This document shows, piece by piece, positions 12,585 through 19,443 of a DNA stretch of 19,443 bases. Under the pieces are notes generated by a model that saw nothing but the letters and a program-made list of their open reading frames with translations, had not been told where the DNA came from and searched no databases. Every line of letters starts with the position of its first letter. Position 1 is the first letter of the stretch. The position numbers and the translations under genes were made by a program. Origin of the DNA: Butyrivibrio sp. UBA3740 (lineage in GTDB: Bacteria > Bacillota > Clostridia > Lachnospirales > Lachnospiraceae); contig DFGW01000056.1 of the NCBI GenBank assembly GCA_002372465.1, forward strand, positions 14,330 through 33,772, read 5' to 3'.

Positions 12585-13388
12585 TCATCTGCGTCGCCCT
12601 GTGCTTCCGCTTTTACCAGAAGTGGTGCTAGTGCTTTCACTCTTTTTACTGTCTGCCCCTGTCATCCCTGGATGGTCTACCCTTCCGGATGGCCTTTCCT
12701 CATACTCACTTTTTGCTCCGGAATGGTCAACACGCCCGGACGGAGCCTCTTCATAGTCATTTTTTGTGCCAGGATGATCTATCCTGCCAGATGGCCTTTG
12801 GCTACTATCTACGCTACCTGCGCCGCCGTAAGAATACGGGAATGAAATGGTATTTTCATAGGAGTGTCCGTCAGGAAGCGTAACAGATACCTGGATCTTT
12901 CCGAAATCTTTATTGCTCCCACTGCATCCATAAAGGAAGGCCGGCTCAGGGTCATCTTCAGAAAATGTCACCCTATTTTCATCTGTCCTGTCAACGCTAT
13001 TGACCAGATCTTTAGCAGCACTTTTTAGCTGCTCAATTAAAGCCTCATCATAAACGTAACCGGGGTGCGTATTTGAGACAGAACGAAGAACGCTTTTTGT
13101 GATAGTAACGTCTATCTTTGCAAGGTCCTCAGCGCAGCGTACTCCTGACATTACAAGAAGATAAGCAAAGTCTTCTGTCATGCCGCAAATCCCCCATAGA
13201 TCTGCCTGTTTTACCCAGATATCCACGTACTTTCTGTCAATCCCTATAGCATCAGCTATGCTCTTTCTTTGCTGAGGCGTTCTTCCTTCTTTTAAAAGAG
13301 TTTCGATATCCTTGATCTTACATCTTCTTGACAGTTCCTTTTTTAATGCCTGACTGATCCCTTTGATCGGTATAAGTGATGTGCTCAT
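12585..13388 (-). CDS. DUF4332-type helix-hairpin-helix protein with C-terminal tandem repeats
   Basis: A 267-residue protein starting at ATG 13388 after AAGGGGG. Residues about 5-105 contain two helix-hairpin-helix-like units (IKGISQALKKELSRRCKIKD and MTEDFAYLLVMSGVRCAEDL), matching the DUF4332 pattern, a fold linked to DNA binding. After a middle region with a GKIQVSVTLPDGHSYENTIS strand segment, three 17-residue repeats occur at 199-215, 216-232 and 233-247, with the unit PSGR(I/V)DH(P/S)G followed by an acidic stretch. The tail is Ser/Thr/Lys-rich and ends GRRR. No signal peptide is seen. The helix-hairpin-helix part suggests DNA contact or nucleoid association; the repeats have no function I can name. 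Monocistronic with its own terminator. Confidence 0.75.
   Translation of the reverse strand: MSTSLIPIKGISQALKKELSRRCKIKDIETLLKEGRTPQQRKSIADAIGIDRKYVDIWVKQADLWGICGMTEDFAYLLVMSGVRCAEDLAKIDVTITKSVLRSVSNTHPGYVYDEALIEQLKSAAKDLVNSVDRTDENRVTFSEDDPEPAFLYGCSGSNKDFGKIQVSVTLPDGHSYENTISFPYSYGGAGSVDSSQRPSGRIDHPGTKNDYEEAPSGRVDHSGAKSEYEERPSGRVDHPGMTGADSKKSESTSTTSGKSGSTGRRR
12648..12794 (-). repeat. 51-bp in-frame tandem repeats (three units)
   Basis: Three consecutive 51-bp units code the PSGR(I/V)DH(P/S)G repeats of the DUF4332-like protein; the third is shortened. The units have diverged at many third positions, so the repeat is old and kept in frame, suggesting selection on the protein rather than recent slippage. 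Confidence 0.75.
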
Positions 13389-13484
13389 AGTAACCCCCTT
13401 TTTTGTATATCTAACCACATCATTTTATCATATTTGCAATTACATATACACGTTATGCTGTATTAAAGAGCACCAATAAGCATC

Positions 13485-13522
13485 TACAGCCACATTTTGG
13501 AATTACAGCCACATTTTGGAAT
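13485..13522. repeat. Perfect tandem 19-bp repeat
   Basis: TACAGCCACATTTTGGAAT occurs twice in a row (13485-13503, 13504-13522) without mismatch. It lies in the 180-base gap between the DUF4332-like gene and the short ORF after the XRE gene. It could be paired binding sites for a regulator, or the repeated end region of a lost IS21-family element, which carry such repeats near their ends; no transposase gene is present. Confidence 0.8.
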
Positions 13523-13568
13523 ATCTGATCACCTGATATGCCTATGGTACCCGGAGATACATGGCAGT

Positions 13569-13652
13569 CTACACATCCTTCCAAATATTCCTGCCTTTTT
13601 GGAAAGCTTCCAGCTTCATGAGTTTTTGTTCATAAAGCTGCTTTAGCTCCAT
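13569..13652 (-). CDS. Possible 27-aa peptide overlapping the end of the XRE gene
   Basis: ATG 13652 overlaps the stop of the XRE gene by 10 bases, a common coupling geometry, and the frame reads MELKQLYEQKLMKLEAFQKG before stopping at 13569-13571. The amphipathic helical pattern looks coding. It may be a real microprotein or the surviving start of a gene truncated near the tandem repeat at 13485-13522. Confidence 0.35.
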   Translation of the reverse strand: MELKQLYEQKLMKLEAFQKGRNIWKDV

Positions 13653-14047
13653 ATGATATCTTCATTCTTGTCATACTCGCAGTCCTTTTCGAATTTAGCG
13701 CGTATCTCATAAAATGAATCAAACATGTCCTTGACGTAGAGTGGCAGGTTTTCCCGTTTTACTCCTTCAAGAGAGTTTCCGATCCGTATCGTGTTTCCAC
13801 ACTTATCTGTAATACTCCCTGCATTCTTATCATAGAAATACTCATCACCATTTGAAGCCTTTATTATCTCCGAGTATTTCTCGGGTGAAGGGATCAGTTT
13901 CGAAAGCATGCCTAAAACATATGGTGCAGGTCTTGATTCTCCCTGCTCCCACCTTCTAAGAGTACCCACAGGTATGCCATACCTGGCTGCAAAAGCTTTC
14001 TGTGTTAATCCAGTATTTTCTCTTAATTCTTTTATCGTTATCGCCAT
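13643..14047 (-). CDS. XRE-family transcriptional regulator (134 aa)
   Basis: The N-terminal 60 residues form a Cro/C1 helix-turn-helix (KELRENTGLTQKAFAARYGI, then PVGTLRRWEQGESRPAPYVL). The C-terminal part has a YFYDKNAGSITDKCG hairpin-like stretch and an acidic helix ending EYDKNEDIIWS. The GTLRRWEQG pattern with Pro-rich continuation resembles small stand-alone regulators and antitoxins (HigA/MqsA-like), but no toxin gene is adjacent. AGGAAA sits next to ATG 14047. Its promoter holds a perfect palindrome between the -35 and -10, so autorepression is likely. Confidence 0.8.
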   Translation of the reverse strand: MAITIKELRENTGLTQKAFAARYGIPVGTLRRWEQGESRPAPYVLGMLSKLIPSPEKYSEIIKASNGDEYFYDKNAGSITDKCGNTIRIGNSLEGVKRENLPLYVKDMFDSFYEIRAKFEKDCEYDKNEDIIWS

Positions 14048-14120
14048 TTTCCTGCTTCTTTCGTGTGCTCAGATTGAGTAGTTTAATATCATAACTAATC
14101 ATTTCGATTATATATATAAA

Positions 14121-14150
14121 AATAGTACCCAATACGGGTACTATTGTCAA
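14121..14150 (-). promoter_or_regulatory. Promoter and operator of the XRE regulator
   Basis: On minus, -35 TTGACA (14150-14145), a 17-base spacer, and -10 TACTAT (14127-14122). The palindrome AATAGTACCC (14121-14130) / GGGTACTATT (14136-14145), with a 5-base centre, fills the spacer and covers the -10. This is the classical position for a repressor site. Confidence 0.7.
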
Positions 14151-14185
14151 GCCATGTTCAGATTGATTCTACTGCCTGTTTTGTT

Positions 14186-15184
14186 TCAAGTAGACTCTCT
14201 TTCTATAAGTATTGGTGTAGTACAGAACGACTGAGTCTGCAAGTTGGGCTTTTTTATCTTCTGAAGCATGAATCTTGCAGCCTGATTTCCCATATCATAC
14301 ATATCTACTTCTATCGCCGTAAGAGTTGGAACAGTAAGCATGGAAAAAGGATAGTTATCAAAAGTCATGATGGCTATGTCGTCCGGAATGCTGAGTTTTT
14401 CAGTCCTAATGCTCTGCATACATCCCATTGCAAGATAATTATTTGTACACAAAATAACTTCCGGTATATTGTCACGCCTTAGAATTTCTTCTGCAATGAT
14501 CCTGCTTTCCTCATAATTTGTTATGCCAGTAATAGTCTCAATGGACAGCTCTTCCTCTTCAAAGACCATGTTTATCCCGTCAAGACGTCTTAAAGAAATC
14601 TGGTCATTTACCGCATCGCCCATTAAAAATACAATTCTCCTGTAGCCCTTATCCAGCAGATAATTGGCAGCTATCTGCCCTGCGGATTCATGACTTACAT
14701 CTATCCAGCTTAAGGTGTTTGCAAAATCAGGCTTCCCGATTATCAGATGAGGATACTGCTCTTTTCCAAGAACAAAGGCAAGCTGCTTGGAAAGGATCCC
14801 TGCATGGATGATGATCCCGTCTGCCTCCTCGCCAAGCATAAGCTCTTTCACGGATTCAGGGGCTGCATCCTTTGAAACATGCTTAAGTATCAAGGAATAT
14901 CCCTTTTCATCAAGATACCTGTCCACTCCCGTAACTATCTCAAACATGTGAGGATTTTCAAAGCCTACACCTCTGGAAAGATCTGCAGCAAAAAGAATTA
15001 TTCCGTTCTTTCTTCTTGCAAAGCTCCTTGCCCTTGCATTTGGCTTATACCCCATGCTGTCGGCAATCTCCCGTATTCTTTTCTTTGTGTTTTCCGATAT
15101 GGAATAGCTGTCATTGAGCGCCTTTGAGACAGTGGAGATCGACACCCCTGCAGCTTCCGCCAGATCATAGATTGTTGCTGACAT
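14186..15184 (-). CDS. LacI-family transcriptional regulator of maltodextrin use
   Basis: A 332-residue LacI/GalR regulator. The N-terminal helix-turn-helix is canonical (TIYDLAEAAGVSISTVSKAL, residues 4-23) with the hinge SMGYKPNARARSF, followed by a periplasmic-binding-like sugar-sensing domain (ADGIIIHAG, KGYRRIVFLMGD, AIMTFDNYPFS). It would bind operators of the mal operon and release them on sensing maltose or a maltodextrin; the ligand is inferred from gene order. AAAGGTGG precedes ATG 15184. It is the last gene of the malE-malF-malG-GH13 operon, 13 bases after the glycosidase, so it is probably made with the genes it controls. Its operator is presumably before malE, outside the window. 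Confidence 0.9.
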   Translation of the reverse strand: MSATIYDLAEAAGVSISTVSKALNDSYSISENTKKRIREIADSMGYKPNARARSFARRKNGIILFAADLSRGVGFENPHMFEIVTGVDRYLDEKGYSLILKHVSKDAAPESVKELMLGEEADGIIIHAGILSKQLAFVLGKEQYPHLIIGKPDFANTLSWIDVSHESAGQIAANYLLDKGYRRIVFLMGDAVNDQISLRRLDGINMVFEEEELSIETITGITNYEESRIIAEEILRRDNIPEVILCTNNYLAMGCMQSIRTEKLSIPDDIAIMTFDNYPFSMLTVPTLTAIEVDMYDMGNQAARFMLQKIKKPNLQTQSFCTTPILIEREST

Positions 15185-15197
15185 AAACCACCTTTAC

Positions 15198-16898
15198 CTA
15201 TTTAGCAAATACCACATACCCGTTTTTTGAAAGCTTTCCATCCATATAATTCTTACTAATGATTATCCTGCCCTCTTCTGGCACAGGCAAGTCTTTTTCT
15301 CCGTTGTTCAGATAAACAAGGACTGCCCCTTTTTCATCATATCTTCTGTAGCCGTAAGCATCTCCTTCAGACAGCAGAGTTTCGAATTCTCCCTTGCGAA
15401 GGCTTCCATATTCTGAACGAATTGCTATAAACTTCCTGTATACTTCTTCAAGATAAGAGTCCTTATCAAACTCCATGGGCCTTCTGTATTCGGGCTCGCT
15501 AAGCCCTGTAAGCCCCTTCTCGTCTCCATAGAAAATGCTTGGCATGCCTACAAACGTCATCTGGAAAAGAACTGCCAGTTCCATTTTGTCCATATCATCC
15601 CTGCATACGGTAAGGAATCTGCTGACATCATGGCTGTCCAAAAGATTAAGCTGGGCATATGTAGCCTGCCTTGGATATCTCATAAGAAGATTTGTTATCC
15701 TTGCATCAAATTCAGCTGCATCTATGCTCTTTTCTGCAAAGAACTGTCCACAGAATCTTCTGAAGTCATAGTTCATGGCACTGTCCATCATGTTTCCATT
15801 GATATAGTGGTTGGCGTTTTCCCACACTTCTCCTATTACAAGGGCATCTGCCTTTTCATTTTTAACAGCATTTCTGAAGGCTCTAAGGAACTGGTCATCC
15901 ACCTCATTTGCTACATCCAGTCGCCATCCGTCCACATCAAATTCCTTGACCCAGTATGCCCCTACATTGCAAAAATACTCCCTTAGCTCAGGGTTAGCTG
16001 TATTTGTCTTTGGCATCTCAGGCACATATGCAAAGCACAGATATTCCGGATCTTTCCCTTTTTCCGGGAAAGAAGGCTTTTGTGGCATTTCATAGAAATA
16101 GTCAAAGTACTCAGACTCTTTCCCCTTTTCAAGAACGTCCTTAAAAAACGGATGTCTGAAGCAGACATGGTTGAACACCCCGTCTATGATAACGCGCAGG
16201 CCCATATCATGCGCTGTCTTTACAAGCGACTTAAAGTCGTCATCTGTTCCTCTTGTGGGATCCACATGGAAATAGTCGATCAGATCATACTTATGATATG
16301 AGCTTGCCACAAAAAATGGATTGAGATATATACAGTTACACCCAAGTTTCTTTATATAGTCGAGGTTTTCTTCAATTCCTTTAATTGTTCCTCCATGAAG
16401 TGACCTGCATTCCTCTCCCTGGTAATCTGCGATAGTCTGCTTAGATTCCATTTTTCTTTTACCATTAGCAAAACTGTCAGGAAAGATGTTGTAAACAACG
16501 GCATCTTTAGCCCATGTAGGGATAACGACCCTGTCAGATCTTAAATTGAATGGGAGCTGGAAATACTCATATCTCTCGGCATCAGGTGTCAAGCTAAAGC
16601 AGTCCCCATAATAGTAGCTTTTTTCATCTCCATCATTCAGTTCAAAGTAATATGCCACTCTCTGGAACCTGGTTTCCAGCCTTATTTCATAATAATCAAA
16701 GTACTTGTCACTCCTTACCTTATTCATTGGAGCACTAAAAAAAGTCAGCTTCGGTTCCATTTCTGCCCTGTCAGCATAATGGAATATGCATTTTTTAAGA
16801 TCGTTACTTGCTGTCCGGAGTCTGAATATATAATGTGTCTCATCAACCGCATGGGCATACTCGCTCATGGGCCGGTGAAATATTGCTGAATAATCCAT
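15198..16898 (-). CDS. GH13 neopullulanase/cyclomaltodextrinase-type glycosidase
   Basis: A 566-residue cytoplasmic alpha-glucan hydrolase; no signal peptide. Residues about 1-120 look like the CBM34-type beta domain of GH13 subfamily 20. The TIM barrel follows with DGVFNH (239-244), the nucleophile Asp328 in DGWRLDVANE, the acid Glu357 in VIGEVW, and the third acid Asp424 in DSHDVSR. MPKTNT (295-300) corresponds to the MPKLN region that marks the neopullulanase subfamily. A C-terminal beta domain completes it. It would cut imported maltodextrins or cyclodextrins to maltose and glucose. ATG 16898 follows the malG stop by 4 bases, with AAAGGATGAG inside the end of malG as its ribosome site. 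Confidence 0.9.
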   Translation of the reverse strand: MDYSAIFHRPMSEYAHAVDETHYIFRLRTASNDLKKCIFHYADRAEMEPKLTFFSAPMNKVRSDKYFDYYEIRLETRFQRVAYYFELNDGDEKSYYYGDCFSLTPDAERYEYFQLPFNLRSDRVVIPTWAKDAVVYNIFPDSFANGKRKMESKQTIADYQGEECRSLHGGTIKGIEENLDYIKKLGCNCIYLNPFFVASSYHKYDLIDYFHVDPTRGTDDDFKSLVKTAHDMGLRVIIDGVFNHVCFRHPFFKDVLEKGKESEYFDYFYEMPQKPSFPEKGKDPEYLCFAYVPEMPKTNTANPELREYFCNVGAYWVKEFDVDGWRLDVANEVDDQFLRAFRNAVKNEKADALVIGEVWENANHYINGNMMDSAMNYDFRRFCGQFFAEKSIDAAEFDARITNLLMRYPRQATYAQLNLLDSHDVSRFLTVCRDDMDKMELAVLFQMTFVGMPSIFYGDEKGLTGLSEPEYRRPMEFDKDSYLEEVYRKFIAIRSEYGSLRKGEFETLLSEGDAYGYRRYDEKGAVLVYLNNGEKDLPVPEEGRIIISKNYMDGKLSKNGYVVFAK

Positions 16899-16902
16899 GC
16901 AC

Positions 16903-17745
16903 TCATCCTTTCGAAGCGCCGGCAGTTACACCGGCCACGTAATATTTCTGAAGCCTTATAAACAGACAGACTATAGGAATGGAAACAAGAACAGCTCCTG
17001 CACAGAAAGCTGTGTAATACTCAAATATGTTTGCCTTGTCTACCATCGTATATAATCCCTTGGCTACAGTGTAATTGTTATAGTTATCTTTCATGATCAC
17101 TGAAACAAAAATGAAGTCCACCCATGGAGCTATAAATGCGTTGATGGCTGTATTTACCACAATGGGCTTGGAATTTGGAAGTATTATCTTCCAGAAGATC
17201 ACATGTCTGTTTGCGCCGTCAATCCTTGCTGCCTCATCAAGTGACTTTGGGATAGTATCAAAGAATCCCTTTGCTATGTAATAATTCAGCGCTGCGCCTC
17301 CCGAATAAACCAGTATAAGGGCAAGAAGAGTCTGGTCCAGTCCTATAGCCTTCATAAAGTGATAGATTGCAATCATGCTCATGAATCCAGGAAACATGCC
17401 AAGCACAAGGGATATGTTCATAAGTCCCTTCCTTGATCTGAACCGAAGCCTTGAATACACATACGCAACCATAAGCGTAAGAATGGTTGTTATGATGCAG
17501 CTGCAACTTGCTACAAACAGTGTATTCATGAACCATCTTGGGAAATTAAACAGCCTTGTGTCAGTAAATAGACGAATGTAATTTTCAAAAGTAAACTTCT
17601 GAGGCCAGAGGTTAGATGTATATGCACCTTTTTCTGCCCTGAAGGATGACAGAAGCAGCCAGAATACCGGGACAAGCCATATTATCGCAAGGACTGTAAG
17701 GAGAGTATGAAGTCCTATGCTGACCATTTTCTTATGTCTGCTCAT
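16903..17745 (-). CDS. malG: Maltodextrin ABC transporter permease, MalG type
   Basis: A 280-residue inner-membrane permease with six hydrophobic segments (the first at about 12-32, VLAIIWLVPVFWLL). The permease EAA loop, DEAARIDGANRHVIFWKIIL then PNSKP, contacts the ATPase subunit. The C-terminal RLQKYYVAGVTAGASKG is the typical MalG/GanQ end. It works with MalF and a periplasmic-type lipoprotein binding protein (MalE); no ATPase gene is in the operon, so a shared MsmK-type ATPase elsewhere is likely. The start overlaps the malF stop in an ATGA, indicating coupling. Confidence 0.9.
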   Translation of the reverse strand: MSRHKKMVSIGLHTLLTVLAIIWLVPVFWLLLSSFRAEKGAYTSNLWPQKFTFENYIRLFTDTRLFNFPRWFMNTLFVASCSCIITTILTLMVAYVYSRLRFRSRKGLMNISLVLGMFPGFMSMIAIYHFMKAIGLDQTLLALILVYSGGAALNYYIAKGFFDTIPKSLDEAARIDGANRHVIFWKIILPNSKPIVVNTAINAFIAPWVDFIFVSVIMKDNYNNYTVAKGLYTMVDKANIFEYYTAFCAGAVLVSIPIVCLFIRLQKYYVAGVTAGASKG

Positions 17746-18992
17746 TGGAACATATCCTCCTTTTTAACTGATCCTGTGTGGTTATAGACAGTAAGCGAAA
17801 CCGTCGAAACTATCATGAAAATGAAAATACCAATGGTTGAAGCCAGGGCATAATCATGCTGGTCAACCGTGAGCTTATACAGCCATGTGACCAGAAGATC
17901 AGTCTTTCCAGCCTGGTAGTAGTCAAGAGCAAACGGTCCTCCATCTGTCAGAAGGTATATCACGTTAAAATTATTGATATTTCCTACAAATGTAGTTATG
18001 GTTGCAGGAGCTGTGACAAAGATCATGTAAGGAAGCGTGATGCTCACAAAACTCTGGAGCACCCCTGCCCCATCTATTTCCGCACTCTCATAAAGCTCAG
18101 AAGGAATGTTCATCAGCACTCCGCTGAATGTCATCATCGTATAAGGGATCCCAATCCACATATTTATTACAACAACGCAGATCCTTGCCAGCAGCGTGTT
18201 GGTAAGAAAAGGCAGGGGCGATGAAATAAGTCCGCATTTCATCAGAGCAACATTGATTGCCCCTGCCGGCTCAAGCGCACGTGATATCAGAAGGAGACTG
18301 ACAAACTGAGGAATGGCAATAGAGATGATGAAAAGAGTCCTCCACATCTTTTTAAACTTTACCAGCTTGTGATTGATGATGATCGCAAGCAGCATACCAA
18401 GGATATAGTTAGTAAAGGTCGCAAGGATAGCCCATACAAATGTCCATCCCAGTATTCCAAAGAACGTATGGGTCTTGATCTGGTTTCCCAGAAAGACATC
18501 AGTAACATTTGTAAGCCCTGTCCAAGTGAACAGTTCCCCGGGCGGCTGATGGCTGGAATCAAAGTTCGTAAATGCGATAAGGATCATGAACACTATCGGG
18601 AGAACCGTAAACAGAACCAGTGTTGTCATAGGCGCTGCCAGAAGTGTTACATGGAACTTTTCATCAAATAGCCCCAGAAATACCTCTCTGAATGTCGGTA
18701 CATGCTCGCCTTTTTTAAAAAGAGCAATCATAGTCCGCACATTCTTAATAAGTAGAAAAAGGACACACACAAACAGAATACACGCAGCAATCGTAAGCAC
18801 CGAAAAAAGCAGGATGAGCATGGAGTTGTCTCCTGTCGTACGCTCATATATCTGCAGCTGTTCATTCCATACTTTTGTCTGAGTATTTTCTCCGAGCGTT
18901 CCAAAGTGGGAAAGATACTTAAGTCCAAAATCAAAGAAAAAAATGGTCAGAAGTACTTCAATCAGAATATAGATAATACTTAAAATGATCAT
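17742..18992 (-). CDS. malF: Maltodextrin ABC transporter permease, MalF type
   Basis: A 416-residue permease. A first hydrophobic helix (about 1-22) is followed by a short extracytoplasmic stretch, a second helix (about 57-85), and the six-helix permease core from about 120. The EAA loop is ESAEIDGAGVLQSFVSITLP. The length and the two extra N-terminal helices fit the MalF/GanP type of Firmicutes. AAAGGTGG lies 5 bases before ATG 18992. It follows malE after 64 bases that contain a hairpin and overlaps malG by 4 bases. Confidence 0.9.
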   Translation of the reverse strand: MIILSIIYILIEVLLTIFFFDFGLKYLSHFGTLGENTQTKVWNEQLQIYERTTGDNSMLILLFSVLTIAACILFVCVLFLLIKNVRTMIALFKKGEHVPTFREVFLGLFDEKFHVTLLAAPMTTLVLFTVLPIVFMILIAFTNFDSSHQPPGELFTWTGLTNVTDVFLGNQIKTHTFFGILGWTFVWAILATFTNYILGMLLAIIINHKLVKFKKMWRTLFIISIAIPQFVSLLLISRALEPAGAINVALMKCGLISSPLPFLTNTLLARICVVVINMWIGIPYTMMTFSGVLMNIPSELYESAEIDGAGVLQSFVSITLPYMIFVTAPATITTFVGNINNFNVIYLLTDGGPFALDYYQAGKTDLLVTWLYKLTVDQHDYALASTIGIFIFMIVSTVSLTVYNHTGSVKKEDMFQ

Positions 18993-19013
18993 GTTTCCAC
19001 CTTTAAGGTAAGA

Positions 19014-19041
19014 GAGCCATCGCCATTTAAAGCGACGGCTC
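19014..19041 (-). promoter_or_regulatory. Intercistronic hairpin between malE and malF
   Basis: GAGCCGTCGC (minus, 19041-19032) pairs with GCGATGGCTC (19023-19014) with one G-T pair and an 8-base loop. It sits 15 bases after the malE stop with no T run. Such hairpins commonly protect the malE message or limit read-through, giving more binding protein than permease. Confidence 0.65.
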
Positions 19042-19056
19042 CGGTTACCTGATAAT

Positions 19057-19443
19057 TTATTCTGCTGTAGCCTGCTCTACAAGCTGGTCGAGCATTGTCT
19101 GAAGATCACCTGTAGAATGTCCCTCAAGCTCTGCTCCAAAGGCTTCTGCCGGTGTCCAGTATGCTCCGTTTACATGCTGACTGATCGCGAACTTACTCTG
19201 TTCTGCAAGAGCCTTAAGTGCAGGATCTGAAGCAACTGCCTCTGAATTTGCTACATTTATGTTTGAAGGTCCATATCCAAGGACTTCAAATCTTCTTGCC
19301 TGTGCTTTCTCACTTGTAAGAAACTCAGCAAGTTCCATAGCCTCTACAGGATGCTCAGTCTGCGTATTTACCCCGAGAACCTTGCATCCAAGGAATGATC
19401 CCATCTGAACCTGCTTACCGCCACATGTGAATGTAGGAAGCTT
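19057..19443 (-). CDS. malE: Maltodextrin ABC transporter substrate-binding protein, C-terminal part (cut by window edge)
   Basis: Only the last 128 residues are present; the frame is open to base 19443, so the signal peptide and start are outside. Typical C-lobe features are visible: SFLGCKVLGVNTQTEHPVEA, then AMELAEFLTSEKAQARRFEV, then GYGPSNINVANSEAVASDP and HVNGAYWTPAEAFG, matching extracellular solute-binding protein family 1 (MalE-like). It would be a lipoprotein that captures maltodextrins for MalFG. Its stop lies 64 bases before malF. Confidence 0.85.
   Translation of the reverse strand, partial: KLPTFTCGGKQVQMGSFLGCKVLGVNTQTEHPVEAMELAEFLTSEKAQARRFEVLGYGPSNINVANSEAVASDPALKALAEQSKFAISQHVNGAYWTPAEAFGAELEGHSTGDLQTMLDQLVEQATAE

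Noticed and set aside
12648..12794. Tandem DNA repeat as a mobile or slippage element
   Set aside because: The units are in frame, diverged at third positions and encode conserved residues, so they are protein repeats.
13643..14047. Toxin-antitoxin pair with the XRE gene as antitoxin
   Set aside because: No toxin-like gene is adjacent; only a 27-aa ORF follows and lacI precedes.
19438..19443. AAGCTT at the last six bases of the window
   Set aside because: A HindIII site at the edge might hint at a clone end, but it can occur by chance and has no biological meaning here.

Overview
The window reads as chromosome (or a large replicon) of a Gram-positive, low-to-moderate GC anaerobe of the Clostridia, most likely a Lachnospiraceae member such as Butyrivibrio or a relative. 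The evidence is a PolC-type replicative polymerase, strong AGGAGG-like ribosome sites on nearly every gene, a Clostridia-style maltodextrin locus, and several small charged or Cys-rich proteins of the type seen in Lachnospiraceae accessory DNA. The genus is inference; no rRNA or tRNA is present.

Layout. 1-1267 (minus): the 5' third of polC, preceded by and overlapping a 53-aa gene. 1506-2814 (plus): a possible 35-aa ORF and a PD-(D/E)XK nuclease-like protein. 2932-5963 (minus): PPP-family phosphatase, beta-CASP-like metallo-beta-lactamase protein and two unknown proteins. 6110-8297: a divergent regulatory module. An XRE repressor and an overlapping ImmA/IrrE-type metallopeptidase face an FtsZ paralogue across a region with four TTTGCAT-NN-ATGCAAA operators laid over a TTGACA/TATATT promoter. 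8365-9521 (minus): a small operon ending in a wrecked CbbX/SpoVK-like AAA+ gene, plus a degraded short gene. 9535-10880 (plus): an AAA_14/DUF4143 ATPase bracketed by two diverged copies of the same palindrome. 10903-12092 (minus): a charged small protein, an overlooked 39-aa Cys-rich protein and an sce7726-like protein. 12193-12577: a tyrosine-recombinase remnant and hairpins. 12585-14150 (minus): a DUF4332-type helix-hairpin-helix protein with a 17-residue tandem repeat, a tandem 19-bp DNA repeat, and an XRE regulator with a palindrome inside its promoter. 14186-19443 (minus): an operon in the order malE (3' end only), malF, malG, GH13 neopullulanase/cyclomaltodextrinase, lacI regulator.

How it works together. 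The right end is an ordinary maltodextrin uptake and breakdown operon with its own LacI regulator. The left end starts the replicative polymerase. The roughly 13 kb between is accessory DNA: nuclease-like and phosphatase-like genes, broken genes, an integrase scar and two self-contained regulatory circuits. The most unusual part is the ImmR/ImmA-like switch, which normally controls phages and integrative elements but here appears to control an FtsZ paralogue with intact GTPase motifs and an FtsZ-like C-terminal tail peptide. The plausible reading, which is inference, is a stress- or signal-released cell-division modulator.
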